Source of the DNA: GCA-020348445 sp965372465
Lineage (GTDB): Archaea; Thermoplasmatota; Thermoplasmata; GCA-020350865
Length of the DNA: 22,316 nucleotides
Reading direction: 5' to 3'
Assembly (NCBI GenBank): GCA_965372465.1
Contig: CBDVCK010000021.1
Location: forward strand, 1-22,316
Each line of letters begins with the position of its first letter. The first letter of the stretch is position 1. The translations under genes and the position numbers were made by a program. The notes beneath the pieces are model-generated. The model was not told the DNA's origin. It saw only the letters and a program-made list of their open reading frames with translations, and did not search any database. Shown here piece after piece: positions 1-6,679 of the stretch.

Positions 1-2
1 AT

Positions 3-293
3 TTGGGAGTAGAATTAAGATTACCTGATCAGATTGAGGGAAAGGTAGTCGAAGGGAATTATTTGCATCGCTCGAATAGCAAATATTGTCCTACTTTTAA
101 AGAAGAGATTTTCATTCGATATAATGGTGATGTATGTCCATGTAACATGATGAATCCGTATATCTATGGTAATATCAAACGATATAACCTCTTAGAGGTC
201 CTTAATGGATATCACGCAAGGTTATTTTCCAAGATAGTAAACACGGAAAACAGACATCCATACTGTGAATTTTGTTATTACATCCGTTCATAA
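3..293 (+). CDS. C-terminal fragment of a SPASM-domain (radical SAM-type) protein, 5' end outside window
   Basis: The reading frame is open from the left edge, so the gene begins outside the window; the TTG at base 3 is probably an internal Leu codon. In the visible 96 residues the cysteines follow a SPASM-like pattern: C29, then a Gly-Asp turn before C45 and C47, then a final C88-x-x-C91. SPASM domains bind auxiliary iron-sulfur clusters and sit at the C-terminus of radical SAM enzymes that modify peptides or proteins. The radical SAM core (CxxxCxxC) is not visible, so the enzyme class is inferred from the tail only. The gene ends at TAA 291-293 and is followed by a pyrimidine-rich tract. 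It lies in the AT-rich left part of the window. No precursor peptide gene is recognisable next to it, so its substrate is unknown. Confidence 0.6.
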   Translation: MGVELRLPDQIEGKVVEGNYLHRSNSKYCPTFKEEIFIRYNGDVCPCNMMNPYIYGNIKRYNLLEVLNGYHARLFSKIVNTENRHPYCEFCYYIRS

Positions 294-313
294 TAAAAAT
301 CTAATCGATTGCA

Positions 314-333
314 ATTTCTTTTTCTTTTCCTTC
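314..333 (+). terminator. T-rich tract after the SPASM gene
   Basis: A nearly uninterrupted T/C tract begins about 20 bp after the stop codon at 291-293. Archaeal RNA polymerase terminates at such T-tracts without needing a hairpin. It separates this gene from the oppositely oriented gene ending at 557. Confidence 0.4.
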
Positions 334-469
334 TGTCTAAAAAACTCATACAAAATGAGATATTATATGTCTCGGATTGATTTCGGCTTGCCCTGAGACG
401 GACGCATGTAAATCAGCTCTGAATAAGTCTTGCAGATAATTGACCGTTGTAAATGTTAAGAAAGAGAAA

Positions 470-556
470 TTATGGCAAATTTTTTCTCAATTCTTCATTT
501 TCTTTCTTTCTTCTTTCAAATTCTTCGACTGTTACTATTGTTTCTCCACCAAAATG
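470..556 (-). other. In-frame continuation beyond the stop codon of the 557-1219 gene
   Basis: Reading on through the TAA at 557-559 in the same frame gives 28 further sense codons ending at TAA 470-472. The predicted segment starts HFGGETIVTVEEFE and continues as a charged Lys/Glu/Arg-rich helix. It would extend the C-terminal CxxC...GFAHS region into something resembling a normal zinc-site tail. Either the TAA is a recent nonsense mutation or sequencing error, or the similarity to coding sequence is an artefact: the complementary strand is pyrimidine-rich here, so this strand encodes mostly Lys/Glu/Arg in any frame. Confidence 0.35.
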
Positions 557-1219
557 TTACGAATGTGCAAATCCAATTATCAATAATTTACAAACCATAC
601 ATATTGGAATTCTCTTATCTTCTACCACATATTTGTTAACAGTTGCCCAATTAGGTTTTTTACTTACAAATTCATTTAGTTCAGCTTCCTTCTGGGCTGA
701 TTCATATTCATGTTTTATCTCATTGATCTGTTGAAGATATAATATACCTTCTTGTAATTTCTTATTATCTAATTCTGAAAAATATATATCCCTTCCGCCA
801 ATGTTCTTACTAATATTTCCCAGGGGTAAGTTTTCTATTTTTTTAACGATAGCTTCAAACTTATCTGGAGCTTTTTCTTTAATCTCTGTAGATGGAATAT
901 ATTCTTGATTAATATCATTCCAAATATCATAAAGTGATTGTACATATTCATAATGAGTTTCCACTAACTCATTCAGAAAAGGAATTTTGGATTTAAATTG
1001 GTCTGGATTCTCAATAAAGAGCATGTAACCCATATCTTTAAAAACTTCTGGTATTTCATGGATCCATTTATTAGACTTATTTATAAATTCCTCGCTCGAT
1101 TTTTTGATTTCGTTAATAGCATTTTTAAATTGTTTCACTTTTGGATCTTCTTCACCTAAAACAGAATTAATATCCTCCGAGCTACGTCCACATACCCAGC
1201 AATTATTTTCTTGATACAT
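557..1219 (-). CDS. Hypothetical protein with CxxC pairs at both ends
   Basis: I do not recognise this 220-residue protein. The start is well supported: ATG at 1217-1219 is preceded by a strong Shine-Dalgarno AGGAGG about 8 bases upstream and a TATA-like element at 1275-1282. It has CWVC at residues 7-10 and CMVC at residues 207-210, which could together form one zinc site. The long middle part is Glu/Lys-rich, predicted mainly helical, and has no transmembrane segment. Local GC is about 30-32%, against 50% or more in parts of radB and fni, which suggests acquired DNA. The reading frame continues for 28 sense codons after the TAA at 557-559, so the C-terminus may be truncated. Function unknown. 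Confidence 0.75.
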   Translation of the reverse strand: MYQENNCWVCGRSSEDINSVLGEEDPKVKQFKNAINEIKKSSEEFINKSNKWIHEIPEVFKDMGYMLFIENPDQFKSKIPFLNELVETHYEYVQSLYDIWNDINQEYIPSTEIKEKAPDKFEAIVKKIENLPLGNISKNIGGRDIYFSELDNKKLQEGILYLQQINEIKHEYESAQKEAELNEFVSKKPNWATVNKYVVEDKRIPICMVCKLLIIGFAHS

Positions 1220-1274
1220 TTTATCTTCCTCCTAGTTTTAATAACCTTTCTAAAGAGGATATACATTTAATTTA

Positions 1275-1282
1275 TATTTATA
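1275..1282 (-). promoter_or_regulatory. TATA box of the 557-1219 gene
   Basis: TATAAATA on the minus strand lies about 58 bp upstream of the ATG. Transcription would start near 1250, giving a leader of about 30 nt that contains the AGGAGG ribosome-binding site. Confidence 0.45.
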
Positions 1283-1398
1283 CATTTTTCAAAAATACTC
1301 CCCTCCATCAAGAAAACCACCCAAAAAAGAGAAAAAGCGAATCTTATTGCGGTATAGAAAGTAATATCCTTTCTCATCAATACCCTTATTATTAATTT

Positions 1399-1409
1399 AA
1401 AAAATAAAA
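1399..1409 (-). terminator. T-rich terminator after the integrase gene
   Basis: On the minus strand, CTTTTATTTTTT follows the integrase stop codon directly. The stop itself sits in the palindrome AAGATATATCTT (1408-1419). This fits termination of the recombinase transcript here. Confidence 0.4.
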
Positions 1410-1417
1410 GATATATC

Positions 1418-2602
1418 TTATTTTATCCCCAACTCCACCATTTTTTTCACAAGAAATTTCTGTGTCTCTTCATCCTGTAGCAGCTTCGAGAACTTCTCAT
1501 CCATCATCCTGATTTCTTCTTGCATAGTGACTGCGGTCTGAATGTCGAGAACACCGCCGCAGCGGGAGCAGAACTTGGATGTTGCCTTGTTTGTATGGTC
1601 GCATCGGGGGCATTTTCTGGGAGCAAGGGTGCTCTCGATCTTTTCTTCCTTTGGCTTCAGTCCTCTCATCTTCAGGACGGCTTCGTCCATGTCTCTCCCC
1701 GAAAGGTGTACATAGGTGGCCGGCATGTCCGAGCCTCTGACCCACCCAAGGTATTGGTTCATCTGGGCTTCGGTTAGATTTTTTGCCAAATAGGTGGCGC
1801 GGCTGTGTCGGAAGTTGTGGGGGTTGACCTTCTTATTTATTTTGGCCCTTTTGGCAACCTCTGTGAGCATCTTTCGGAATGATGCATATTCGAGCGCTTT
1901 GTCCCGCCCAACGGTACCTATACCAACCCATAGGGGGGCACCTGGGCTGTCTTTTTGAGGGTGATTGTTGAGCCAATCCGCCAGGTAGGGAGTTGAATCG
2001 ATTAAGGGAACCCGTCTAGGACCGGTTTTTCCAACAAGCAGTACACGGGTTACATCCGTTTCAAAGACTACGTGCTTTATCTGCAAGGGAACCAGCTCGC
2101 CTATTCTGCACCCGGTTTCCCAGAGAACCGAGATTATGGCCCTGTCTCTTGGATGGCTTGCGGCCTCTATCAATTTCTTGATTTCTTCTTCAATGAGGAG
2201 CTCCTCCGGAAGCTTGTTGTTATTCCTCTTCTCCCCTGTTTTTATCCACCGGACACTTTCCGGGTATTCTTCTCCGCCGTTGATCCATTTGTAGAATTTT
2301 TTTACAGTTACCTTGAAATCGAGTTTGGTTCGGGGGGCATAATCGGTCTTCTCCATTGCGCTGAGCACGTTTTCGATATCCTGCTTCGAGGCCTTGTCAA
2401 AATCTTTCTCTAAAAGTGTAGCAAGTTTGGGAAGATCATTGAGATAACGTAAAACACGAGCACTTCCTATGCCTTCTGCAATGCAGTGATTCTGGAACTC
2501 AAATATCTTTTTTAGATTGTGGGCAGAGATGCTTTTGTCCTCATTTATCTTGGCGATTTTCCTTTCGAGCTTCTTTCCGTACTGGTAAATGTCGTGACTC
2601 AT
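1418..2602 (-). CDS. Tyrosine recombinase/integrase with C-terminal zinc ribbon
   Basis: A 394-residue site-specific recombinase that cuts and rejoins DNA through a Tyr-linked intermediate. An N-terminal SAM-like core-binding domain (about residues 15-115) is followed by the catalytic domain. Catalytic residues are visible: R166 in GCRIGE, K192 in GKTGPRR, H262 and R265 in HNFRH, W287 at the His/Trp position, and nucleophile Y297 in YVHLS. After the catalytic domain comes a zinc ribbon (CPRC 331-334, CSRC 345-348) and a helical tail, an extension absent from bacterial XerC/D. It appears intact. A TATA box at 2627-2633 lies only about 25 bp from the ATG, so the mRNA is probably leaderless. tRNA-Leu ends 43 bp upstream on the same strand, an arrangement typical of elements integrated at tRNA genes. 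It could instead be a resident Xer-like protein, although the zinc ribbon and the adjacent tRNA-fragment repeats favour a mobile-element role. Confidence 0.93.
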   Translation of the reverse strand: MSHDIYQYGKKLERKIAKINEDKSISAHNLKKIFEFQNHCIAEGIGSARVLRYLNDLPKLATLLEKDFDKASKQDIENVLSAMEKTDYAPRTKLDFKVTVKKFYKWINGGEEYPESVRWIKTGEKRNNNKLPEELLIEEEIKKLIEAASHPRDRAIISVLWETGCRIGELVPLQIKHVVFETDVTRVLLVGKTGPRRVPLIDSTPYLADWLNNHPQKDSPGAPLWVGIGTVGRDKALEYASFRKMLTEVAKRAKINKKVNPHNFRHSRATYLAKNLTEAQMNQYLGWVRGSDMPATYVHLSGRDMDEAVLKMRGLKPKEEKIESTLAPRKCPRCDHTNKATSKFCSRCGGVLDIQTAVTMQEEIRMMDEKFSKLLQDEETQKFLVKKMVELGIK

Positions 2603-2626
2603 CCACCCCCGTAATGGAGTTTGGCG

Positions 2627-2633
2627 ATTTAAA
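2627..2633 (-). promoter_or_regulatory. TATA box of the integrase gene
   Basis: TTTAAAT on the minus strand lies about 25 bp upstream of the integrase ATG (2602), in the short gap after the 3' end of tRNA-Leu. The spacing implies a leaderless or nearly leaderless transcript. Confidence 0.5.
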
Positions 2634-2645
2634 CCTTTGGTTTAG

Positions 2646-2729
2646 TGCGGGGGGAGGGATTTGAACCCTCGTATGCCTACGCAACAGGGTCCTAAGCCCT
2701 GCCCTTTTTCCAAGCTCAGGTACCCCCGC
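2646..2729 (-). tRNA. tRNA-Leu (anticodon UAG)
   Basis: A full class II cloverleaf reads on the minus strand. The acceptor stem is GCGGGGG (2729-2723) pairing with CCCCCGC (2653-2647), with discriminator A at 2646. The D stem is CCT/AGG. The anticodon stem CAGGG/CCCTG encloses loop CTTAGGA, with anticodon TAG at 2694-2692. A long variable arm (TGC...GCA) and T arm GAGGG-TTCAAAT-CCCTC complete it. The long variable arm plus TAG anticodon identify tRNA-Leu reading CUA. There is no intron and CCA is not encoded. No TATA box is evident at -26 to -30. The first 13 bases (GCGGGGGTACCTG) recur upstream in the repeat units, so the gene's original promoter may now be separated from it. Confidence 0.93.
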
Positions 2730-2866
2730 ATATAAGCGTATGTAAGTTGAAGGGAGCCAAACAATATCGAGAGCTTGGTTTCCAAGCTCCCGTAGGAAAC
2801 CGATACATATCTTAAGATGTTTAAGGTTTGCGAGGGCACAGAGGGAACCGAAGGTTGCCTCACGTG
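2717..2866. repeat. tRNA-5'-end repeat unit A (150 bp)
   Basis: The unit starts with the 17-bp core CAGGTACCCCCGCATAT (2717-2733), which on the minus strand is the first 13 nt of tRNA-Leu plus ATAT. It contains hairpin GAGCTTGGTTTCCAAGCTC (2771-2789), whose TTTCCAAGCTC half also matches the tRNA D-arm sequence at 2707-2717. It ends with an imperfect hairpin at 2836-2867 with a 3-nt loop. Its last 26 bp (2841-2866) are identical to the last 26 bp of unit B. The unit lies between the functional tRNA body and the next tRNA-start copy. Confidence 0.85.
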
Positions 2867-2995
2867 CAGGTACCCCCGCATATTGGCGAATGAAAGTTTA
2901 GGGGAACCAAACAACGTCGAGAGCTTGGTTCCATGCTCCGCAGATAAACCGAAGGTTTATCGAGGCACGGAGGGAACCGAAGGTTGCCTCACGTG
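2867..2995. repeat. tRNA-5'-end repeat unit B (129 bp)
   Basis: This is the second copy in direct orientation. It begins with the same perfect 17-bp core (2867-2883), then a block CCAAACAA..TCGAGAGCTTGGTT shared with unit A. It has its own perfect hairpin GATAAACCGAAGGTTTATC (2943-2961). It ends with the shared imperfect hairpin at 2965-2996: GCACG/CGTGC, GAGG/CCTC, AACC/GGTT, loop GAA, one bulged A and one G-G mismatch. Like unit A its length is a multiple of three, but I see no credible protein in it. Confidence 0.85.
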
Positions 2996-3012
2996 CAGGG
3001 ACCCCCGCATAT
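2996..3012. repeat. Third, terminal tRNA-5'-end core copy (C)
   Basis: CAGGGACCCCCGCATAT differs from the other two cores by one base (G for T). No complete unit follows: similarity fades after about 15 bp. On the minus strand a TATA-like GTATTTAGC lies about 25-33 bp upstream of this copy, the normal spacing for a tRNA promoter. Copy C may therefore mark the original tRNA-Leu transcription start. Confidence 0.7.
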
Positions 3013-3091
3013 GGACGAAATGTACAGGGCTAAATACTGTCATGAATTAATAAGTTTTTACTTGTATTAGATAAAATTTTTAGTAAAAGTA

Positions 3092-3130
3092 TTAAACCAT
3101 GATAACCCGATATGGTGTCCTCAATCGGGT
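3092..3130 (+). promoter_or_regulatory. radB promoter region with inverted repeat
   Basis: TATTAAAC near 3090-3098 is a TATA-like element that would place the start of transcription near 3120. The inverted repeat ACCCGAT (3105-3111) / ATCGGGT (3124-3130), with a 12-base spacer, spans that start, a position suited to an operator or a short leader hairpin. No clear Shine-Dalgarno precedes the ATG at 3140. Confidence 0.35.
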
Positions 3131-3139
3131 GCATTATAC

Positions 3140-3829
3140 ATGAAAGAAAGCGAAAAGTTACCTATTCAATGTAAATCTCTGGATGATCTTCTCGGCGGAG
3201 GTATCGAGGCAGGGTCCATGACAAGCTTGTACGGCGAGGCAGGCAGCGGAAAGACCAATATCTGTCTTGTACTCACAAAAAATGTTGTGTTAACGGGGAA
3301 GAAGGTGATCTTCATAGACACTGAAGGTGTGTCATTTGATCGCCTGAAACAGATTTGCGGCAACGATTTTAACAAGGTTATAAAAGGTATTCTGTTCTTT
3401 ACTCCATATTCCCTGGAAGAACAGGAAAAGAACGTGGAAGATGCAATCAGACTTGCAGAAGCAAAAGAGGAAATCGGTCTTATAGTGCTTGATTCGGCAA
3501 CCGTGCATTACCGCGCCACCTTCGGAGATGAAAGCGAGGTCAATGGAAGGCAGTCTTTGGGCAGACAACTCAATCAACTGCTCCAGATCTCAAGAAAAAG
3601 GGGCATTCCAGTTGTAGTCACAACCCAGGTATATACGGATCCCAAAACAAATTCCTTTGAACCCATAGGAGGCCATGCTCTTTCCCATTATGCAAAGGAT
3701 ATAATTAAACTGGAGAATATCGGGAATGGTGGGTTAAGAAGGGCGATAATAAAAAAGTATAGGTGGCGGGCAGAAGGACTTTCCTCTGATTTCAAGCTCA
3801 CTGAAAACGGGGTAGGAGAGCTGAATTGA
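3140..3829 (+). CDS. radB: RadB, archaeal RecA/Rad51 paralogue
   Basis: A 229-residue RecA-fold ATPase of the usual RadB length. It is a Rad51/RadA paralogue found mainly in Euryarchaeota that assists homologous recombination and repair and binds DNA and RadA. Walker A is GEAGSGKT (residues 32-39) and Walker B LIVLD (114-118). The family-typical opening (SLDDLLGGGIEAGSMTSLYG) and a C-terminal segment with IGGHALSHYAKDIIKLE are present. The N-terminal helix-hairpin-helix domain of RadA is missing, which distinguishes RadB from RadA. It stands alone on the plus strand and converges on idsA with only 3 bp between stop codons, so the two transcripts must overlap or terminate within each other. 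Confidence 0.92.
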   Translation: MKESEKLPIQCKSLDDLLGGGIEAGSMTSLYGEAGSGKTNICLVLTKNVVLTGKKVIFIDTEGVSFDRLKQICGNDFNKVIKGILFFTPYSLEEQEKNVEDAIRLAEAKEEIGLIVLDSATVHYRATFGDESEVNGRQSLGRQLNQLLQISRKRGIPVVVTTQVYTDPKTNSFEPIGGHALSHYAKDIIKLENIGNGGLRRAIIKKYRWRAEGLSSDFKLTENGVGELN

Positions 3830-3832
3830 TCA

Positions 3833-4828
3833 TCATCTGTCTCTTTGCACCATATAATCGGTGATTTTTTCTAGAATATCCCTGTGCTGAGATTCAGGTA
3901 GAATACAAAGTAATTTCTTGGATTTTTTAGCAAAATCAAGGGCCATCTGTTCTGCATATTTAGTGGAACCCACTTTGTCCATTAGCACGATTGAACCCAT
4001 AACTTCTTCTTGGGAGGCGTCTTGATTCCCCAAAACCAGTAAAAATTCGTCTTTGTCCTCCCCTTCTAACCTTGCCAGGGCATGTACCACCATCAAGGTT
4101 ATCTTTCCGTTTTTGATATCACTTCCTACAGGTTTTCCAAGAAGCTTCTCATCAGCCTTCAAATCCAGGTAGTCATCCCATATCTGAAAACCCATACCAA
4201 GGAGCCTTCCGTATTCTGACATGGTGGCAACCTGCTCCTGTTCACCTTTGGCTATCATTGCACCTCCTTTTGTGGATAACTGAAATAGCCTGGCTGTCTT
4301 GTACTCAATCATCTTTAAATAATCAGTTTCATTGATGTCAGTTCTGTTCTCGAAATCCTTGTCAAGCTGCTGGCCTTCGCCAATATTTCGAACTGCTTCT
4401 GCCACTTCTCTTACAAGATTTCTCAATATTGCATCTTCAACTTCTGTTGTGGAGAGCGTTTCAAAGGCCCTTGCAAATAATACATCACCTGCATTTATGG
4501 CTGTTGCCTCGTCAAATAGCACATGAACTGTCGCTACTCCCCTTCTTAAGGCATCCTTATCCATGACATCATCATGAAGTAATGTGAAATTGTGGATGAG
4601 TTCCAGTGCCACACCAAAAGGAATGACCCTCTCACCGGATTCAGAAATCGCATCAGCAGTGAGCATTGCCAAAACAGGTCTTAGTCTCTTACCCCCAGCC
4701 ATGGGTATATGCCTTATTGCCTGACGAAGTTTACCCTCATCCCACACATCCAATGCGTCTTCCAATGCACTATTTACAGCTTTGATTCTATCAGAAAGAA
4801 TGCTTTTTAAATCCATAAAAATCCCCAT
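3833..4828 (-). CDS. idsA: Short-chain polyprenyl diphosphate synthase (FPP/GGPP synthase type)
   Basis: A 331-residue trans-prenyltransferase that condenses IPP with allylic diphosphates to make farnesyl/geranylgeranyl diphosphate for archaeal ether lipids. Seen: GGKRLRP (45-51), first Asp-rich motif DDVMD (86-90), GQQLD (152-156), KTA (177-179), second Asp-rich motif DDYLD (218-222), and the GKPVGSDIKNGKITL region. Phe81 sits five residues before the first Asp motif, in an FTLLHDD context like that of archaeal bifunctional FPP/GGPP synthases; exact product length cannot be read from sequence. It is the last gene of ipk-fni-idsA. Its ATG overlaps the fni stop by one base (TAATG), implying translational coupling. 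Met5 is an alternative start. Confidence 0.92.
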   Translation of the reverse strand: MGIFMDLKSILSDRIKAVNSALEDALDVWDEGKLRQAIRHIPMAGGKRLRPVLAMLTADAISESGERVIPFGVALELIHNFTLLHDDVMDKDALRRGVATVHVLFDEATAINAGDVLFARAFETLSTTEVEDAILRNLVREVAEAVRNIGEGQQLDKDFENRTDINETDYLKMIEYKTARLFQLSTKGGAMIAKGEQEQVATMSEYGRLLGMGFQIWDDYLDLKADEKLLGKPVGSDIKNGKITLMVVHALARLEGEDKDEFLLVLGNQDASQEEVMGSIVLMDKVGSTKYAEQMALDFAKKSKKLLCILPESQHRDILEKITDYMVQRDR

Positions 4829-5886
4829 TACCTTTGTACTATTTGCTCAACCCATTCCCTGGTTCGTCCAGTGATAACGATCTCCTCTCTTTTAAGCTCG
4901 GATATGTTCTTCGAACCAGTGAGGAACATGGTTACCTTTAATTCATGAATAACGCTCTCGAGATGCTCAACCACCTTATCAGAGCTTTGGTTTGCAGCCT
5001 CGAGCAAGGCTCTTGCCATACCAGAGGAATTGGCGCCCAAAACCAATGCGCGGGCAACATCCAGGCCGCTTCTGATACCCCCTGTTGCAATAACCTCAAG
5101 CCCTACATTTGCCTCTGCCACACTCACAGGAGTGGGAATTCCCCAATCCCAGAACGTTTTGCCTATCCTCTCTTTCAGTTTATCATTCTTGTTTTTGGCA
5201 CGATAGACCTCTACAGCCGAAAAACTTGTTCCCCCGAGACCTCCCACATCTATTCCTTTCACACCAGCCTGCCTTAAAGCTTGGGCAGTTTTCCTTGAGA
5301 TTCCGCTTCCTGTCTCCTTGGCCAAAAGAGGATATTTCAAGGCAAGACGCCTCATGGCAGCAAGGCATCCCTTTGCATTAACATTGCCTTCGGGCTGCAC
5401 TACTTCTTGTAGATAATTCATGTGAACTGCCAGTACGTCCGCGTCGATCATCTCGAATGCTTCCTTGATTTTTTCAGAGTTTAAAGCGTAAGTTTCATCC
5501 TGGGAGATCAGCTGGGGTGCACCAATGTTTCCTATTACGAGGGGTATATCATAGTTCTTAACAACAGAATAAGTGCCAATGAGACTTCTGTTTTCCAAAG
5601 CAGCTCTTTGGCTTCCAATTCCAAAACCTATTTGTAGTTTACTGGCTGCTTCTGCCAGGTTCTTATTAATAGTCTCAGCTTTAGGGTAACCCCCTGTAAT
5701 TGCGGAGATAATGATAGGGGCTGAAAGCTCCTTTCCAAGGACAACAGCATCCGTCTCGATATCAGAAAAGTTTATTTCTGGCAGTGCATGGTGCACGAAA
5801 TGAATATCATCCCAGTAGTTGTAATGTGCCTTGACATCCTCTTTGAGACATATGTTTACATGGTCTTCCTTTCGATTCTCTATCAT
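4828..5886 (-). CDS. fni: Type 2 isopentenyl-diphosphate delta-isomerase (FMN-dependent)
   Basis: A 352-residue enzyme interconverting IPP and DMAPP, supplying the primer for idsA downstream. Hallmarks of the type 2 (FMN/NADPH-dependent) family are visible: an N-terminal RKEDH motif (5-9), the ITGGYPKAE loop (63-71), FGIGSQRAALE (88-98), GNIGAPQ (119-125), HMNYLQE (155-161) with the conserved His and Gln160, KETGSGIS (190-197), DVGGLGGTS (213-221), and the flavin-phosphate loop ATGGIRSGLD (267-276). It is unrelated to the Nudix-type Idi. Start: ATG 5886 has AAGGAGG at 5894-5900, ideal spacing. It lies 16 bp after ipk and overlaps idsA by one base. Confidence 0.95.
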   Translation of the reverse strand: MIENRKEDHVNICLKEDVKAHYNYWDDIHFVHHALPEINFSDIETDAVVLGKELSAPIIISAITGGYPKAETINKNLAEAASKLQIGFGIGSQRAALENRSLIGTYSVVKNYDIPLVIGNIGAPQLISQDETYALNSEKIKEAFEMIDADVLAVHMNYLQEVVQPEGNVNAKGCLAAMRRLALKYPLLAKETGSGISRKTAQALRQAGVKGIDVGGLGGTSFSAVEVYRAKNKNDKLKERIGKTFWDWGIPTPVSVAEANVGLEVIATGGIRSGLDVARALVLGANSSGMARALLEAANQSSDKVVEHLESVIHELKVTMFLTGSKNISELKREEIVITGRTREWVEQIVQR

Positions 5887-5902
5887 AGAAGAGCCTCCTT
5901 AC

Positions 5903-6679
5903 CTATTTACTCACGACCCTGGTGCAAACGATATCGTCTCCTTCCAGGGCATCTTTTAACCTATCATCCTCACCCCCGTTAAGAATGATGGTCTCGATTC
6001 CCAATTCTGCAATTTCAAACATAATATCCAATTTACCATATATACTGCCTGTGACATCATGCACATCACTTACGCTCCTGTTAAGCTTCGAGTATGTCTC
6101 TTTGTCCACCACAGGTAAAAGCTCTGATTTCATGTCCGATGAGGGATCAGAGGAGAATATGCCATCCACGTCTGCTGCAAATATGACTTTTTCCGGTTTA
6201 AAGGTTTTAGCAAGTTTTAGCATCAATTGATCCCCTGAGCATATTGAGAACTTTATCACCTCATCAAGCACCACATCTCCGAAGGTTACAGGGGTATATC
6301 CTAGTTCAAAATATCGTTTAAAGGGGGTAGTATCCATGGTTTTTATCTTACCCTTTTCATGTACACAAAATGAGCTTGGAGCCAGTGAAATCGCCCTGAT
6401 ACCGTATTCCAAAAAGACATTCATCATCATGAGGTTTAAATGTTTTACATCCCTTTGAACCTCTGCCAGTGCAAAAAGCTGGTTTGGGTCTTTAAATCCT
6501 TTATTAAGCTCAAATTCCTTGGCAACAATATGGCCGAAGGAGCCGGCACCATGAACAACCATCGCCCTTTTGTTCGCTTCCTGCATCTGTGATACAAGAC
6601 GCATTGCTGCAAATCTATCGAAGGTTAGTTTACGTCTTTTATTGGTAATGACGCTACCACCGAATTTTATCAGGAACAT
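5903..6679 (-). CDS. ipk: Isopentenyl phosphate kinase
   Basis: A 258-residue amino-acid-kinase-fold enzyme that phosphorylates isopentenyl phosphate to IPP, the last step of the archaeal alternative mevalonate routes. Seen: N-terminal LIKFGGSVITNK, the HGAGSFGH loop (residues 43-50) ending in the catalytic His50 typical of IPK, FGDVVLD, a CSGDQLMLKLA segment, and ADVDGIFSSDP near the nucleotide site. It is the first gene of ipk-fni-idsA. GGAGG lies 11 bases before the ATG, with a TATA-like TTTTAAAC at 6735-6728. Its presence implies that IPP is made by late decarboxylation rather than by the classical phosphomevalonate order (inference from pathway knowledge). Confidence 0.94.
   Translation of the reverse strand: MFLIKFGGSVITNKRRKLTFDRFAAMRLVSQMQEANKRAMVVHGAGSFGHIVAKEFELNKGFKDPNQLFALAEVQRDVKHLNLMMMNVFLEYGIRAISLAPSSFCVHEKGKIKTMDTTPFKRYFELGYTPVTFGDVVLDEVIKFSICSGDQLMLKLAKTFKPEKVIFAADVDGIFSSDPSSDMKSELLPVVDKETYSKLNRSVSDVHDVTGSIYGKLDIMFEIAELGIETIILNGGEDDRLKDALEGDDIVCTRVVSK

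Noticed and set aside
294..556. Possible RiPP precursor peptide near the SPASM gene
   Set aside because: No short frame with a ribosome-binding site and a leader/core-like composition was found next to the SPASM gene within the window.
453..734. Plus-strand 93-codon frame opposite the Cys-containing protein
   Set aside because: Ser/Phe/Leu-rich translation typical of the complement of a Lys/Glu-rich gene; the minus-strand gene has a strong ribosome-binding site and CxxC motifs.
2642..2914. Minus-strand open frame through tRNA-Leu and the repeats
   Set aside because: It is read through the complete tRNA-Leu gene and has no ribosome-binding site, so it is a by-product of the repeats and the tRNA.
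2717..3012. CRISPR array
   Set aside because: Repeats are 129-150 bp apart, few, and the intervening sequences are homologous to one another rather than unique spacers; no cas gene is present.
2817..3050. Plus-strand open frame with a repeated GTEGTEGCLTCR peptide
   Set aside because: The peptide repeat only mirrors the DNA repeat units, whose lengths (150 and 129) happen to be multiples of three. There is no ribosome-binding site and the frame runs across tRNA-derived sequence.
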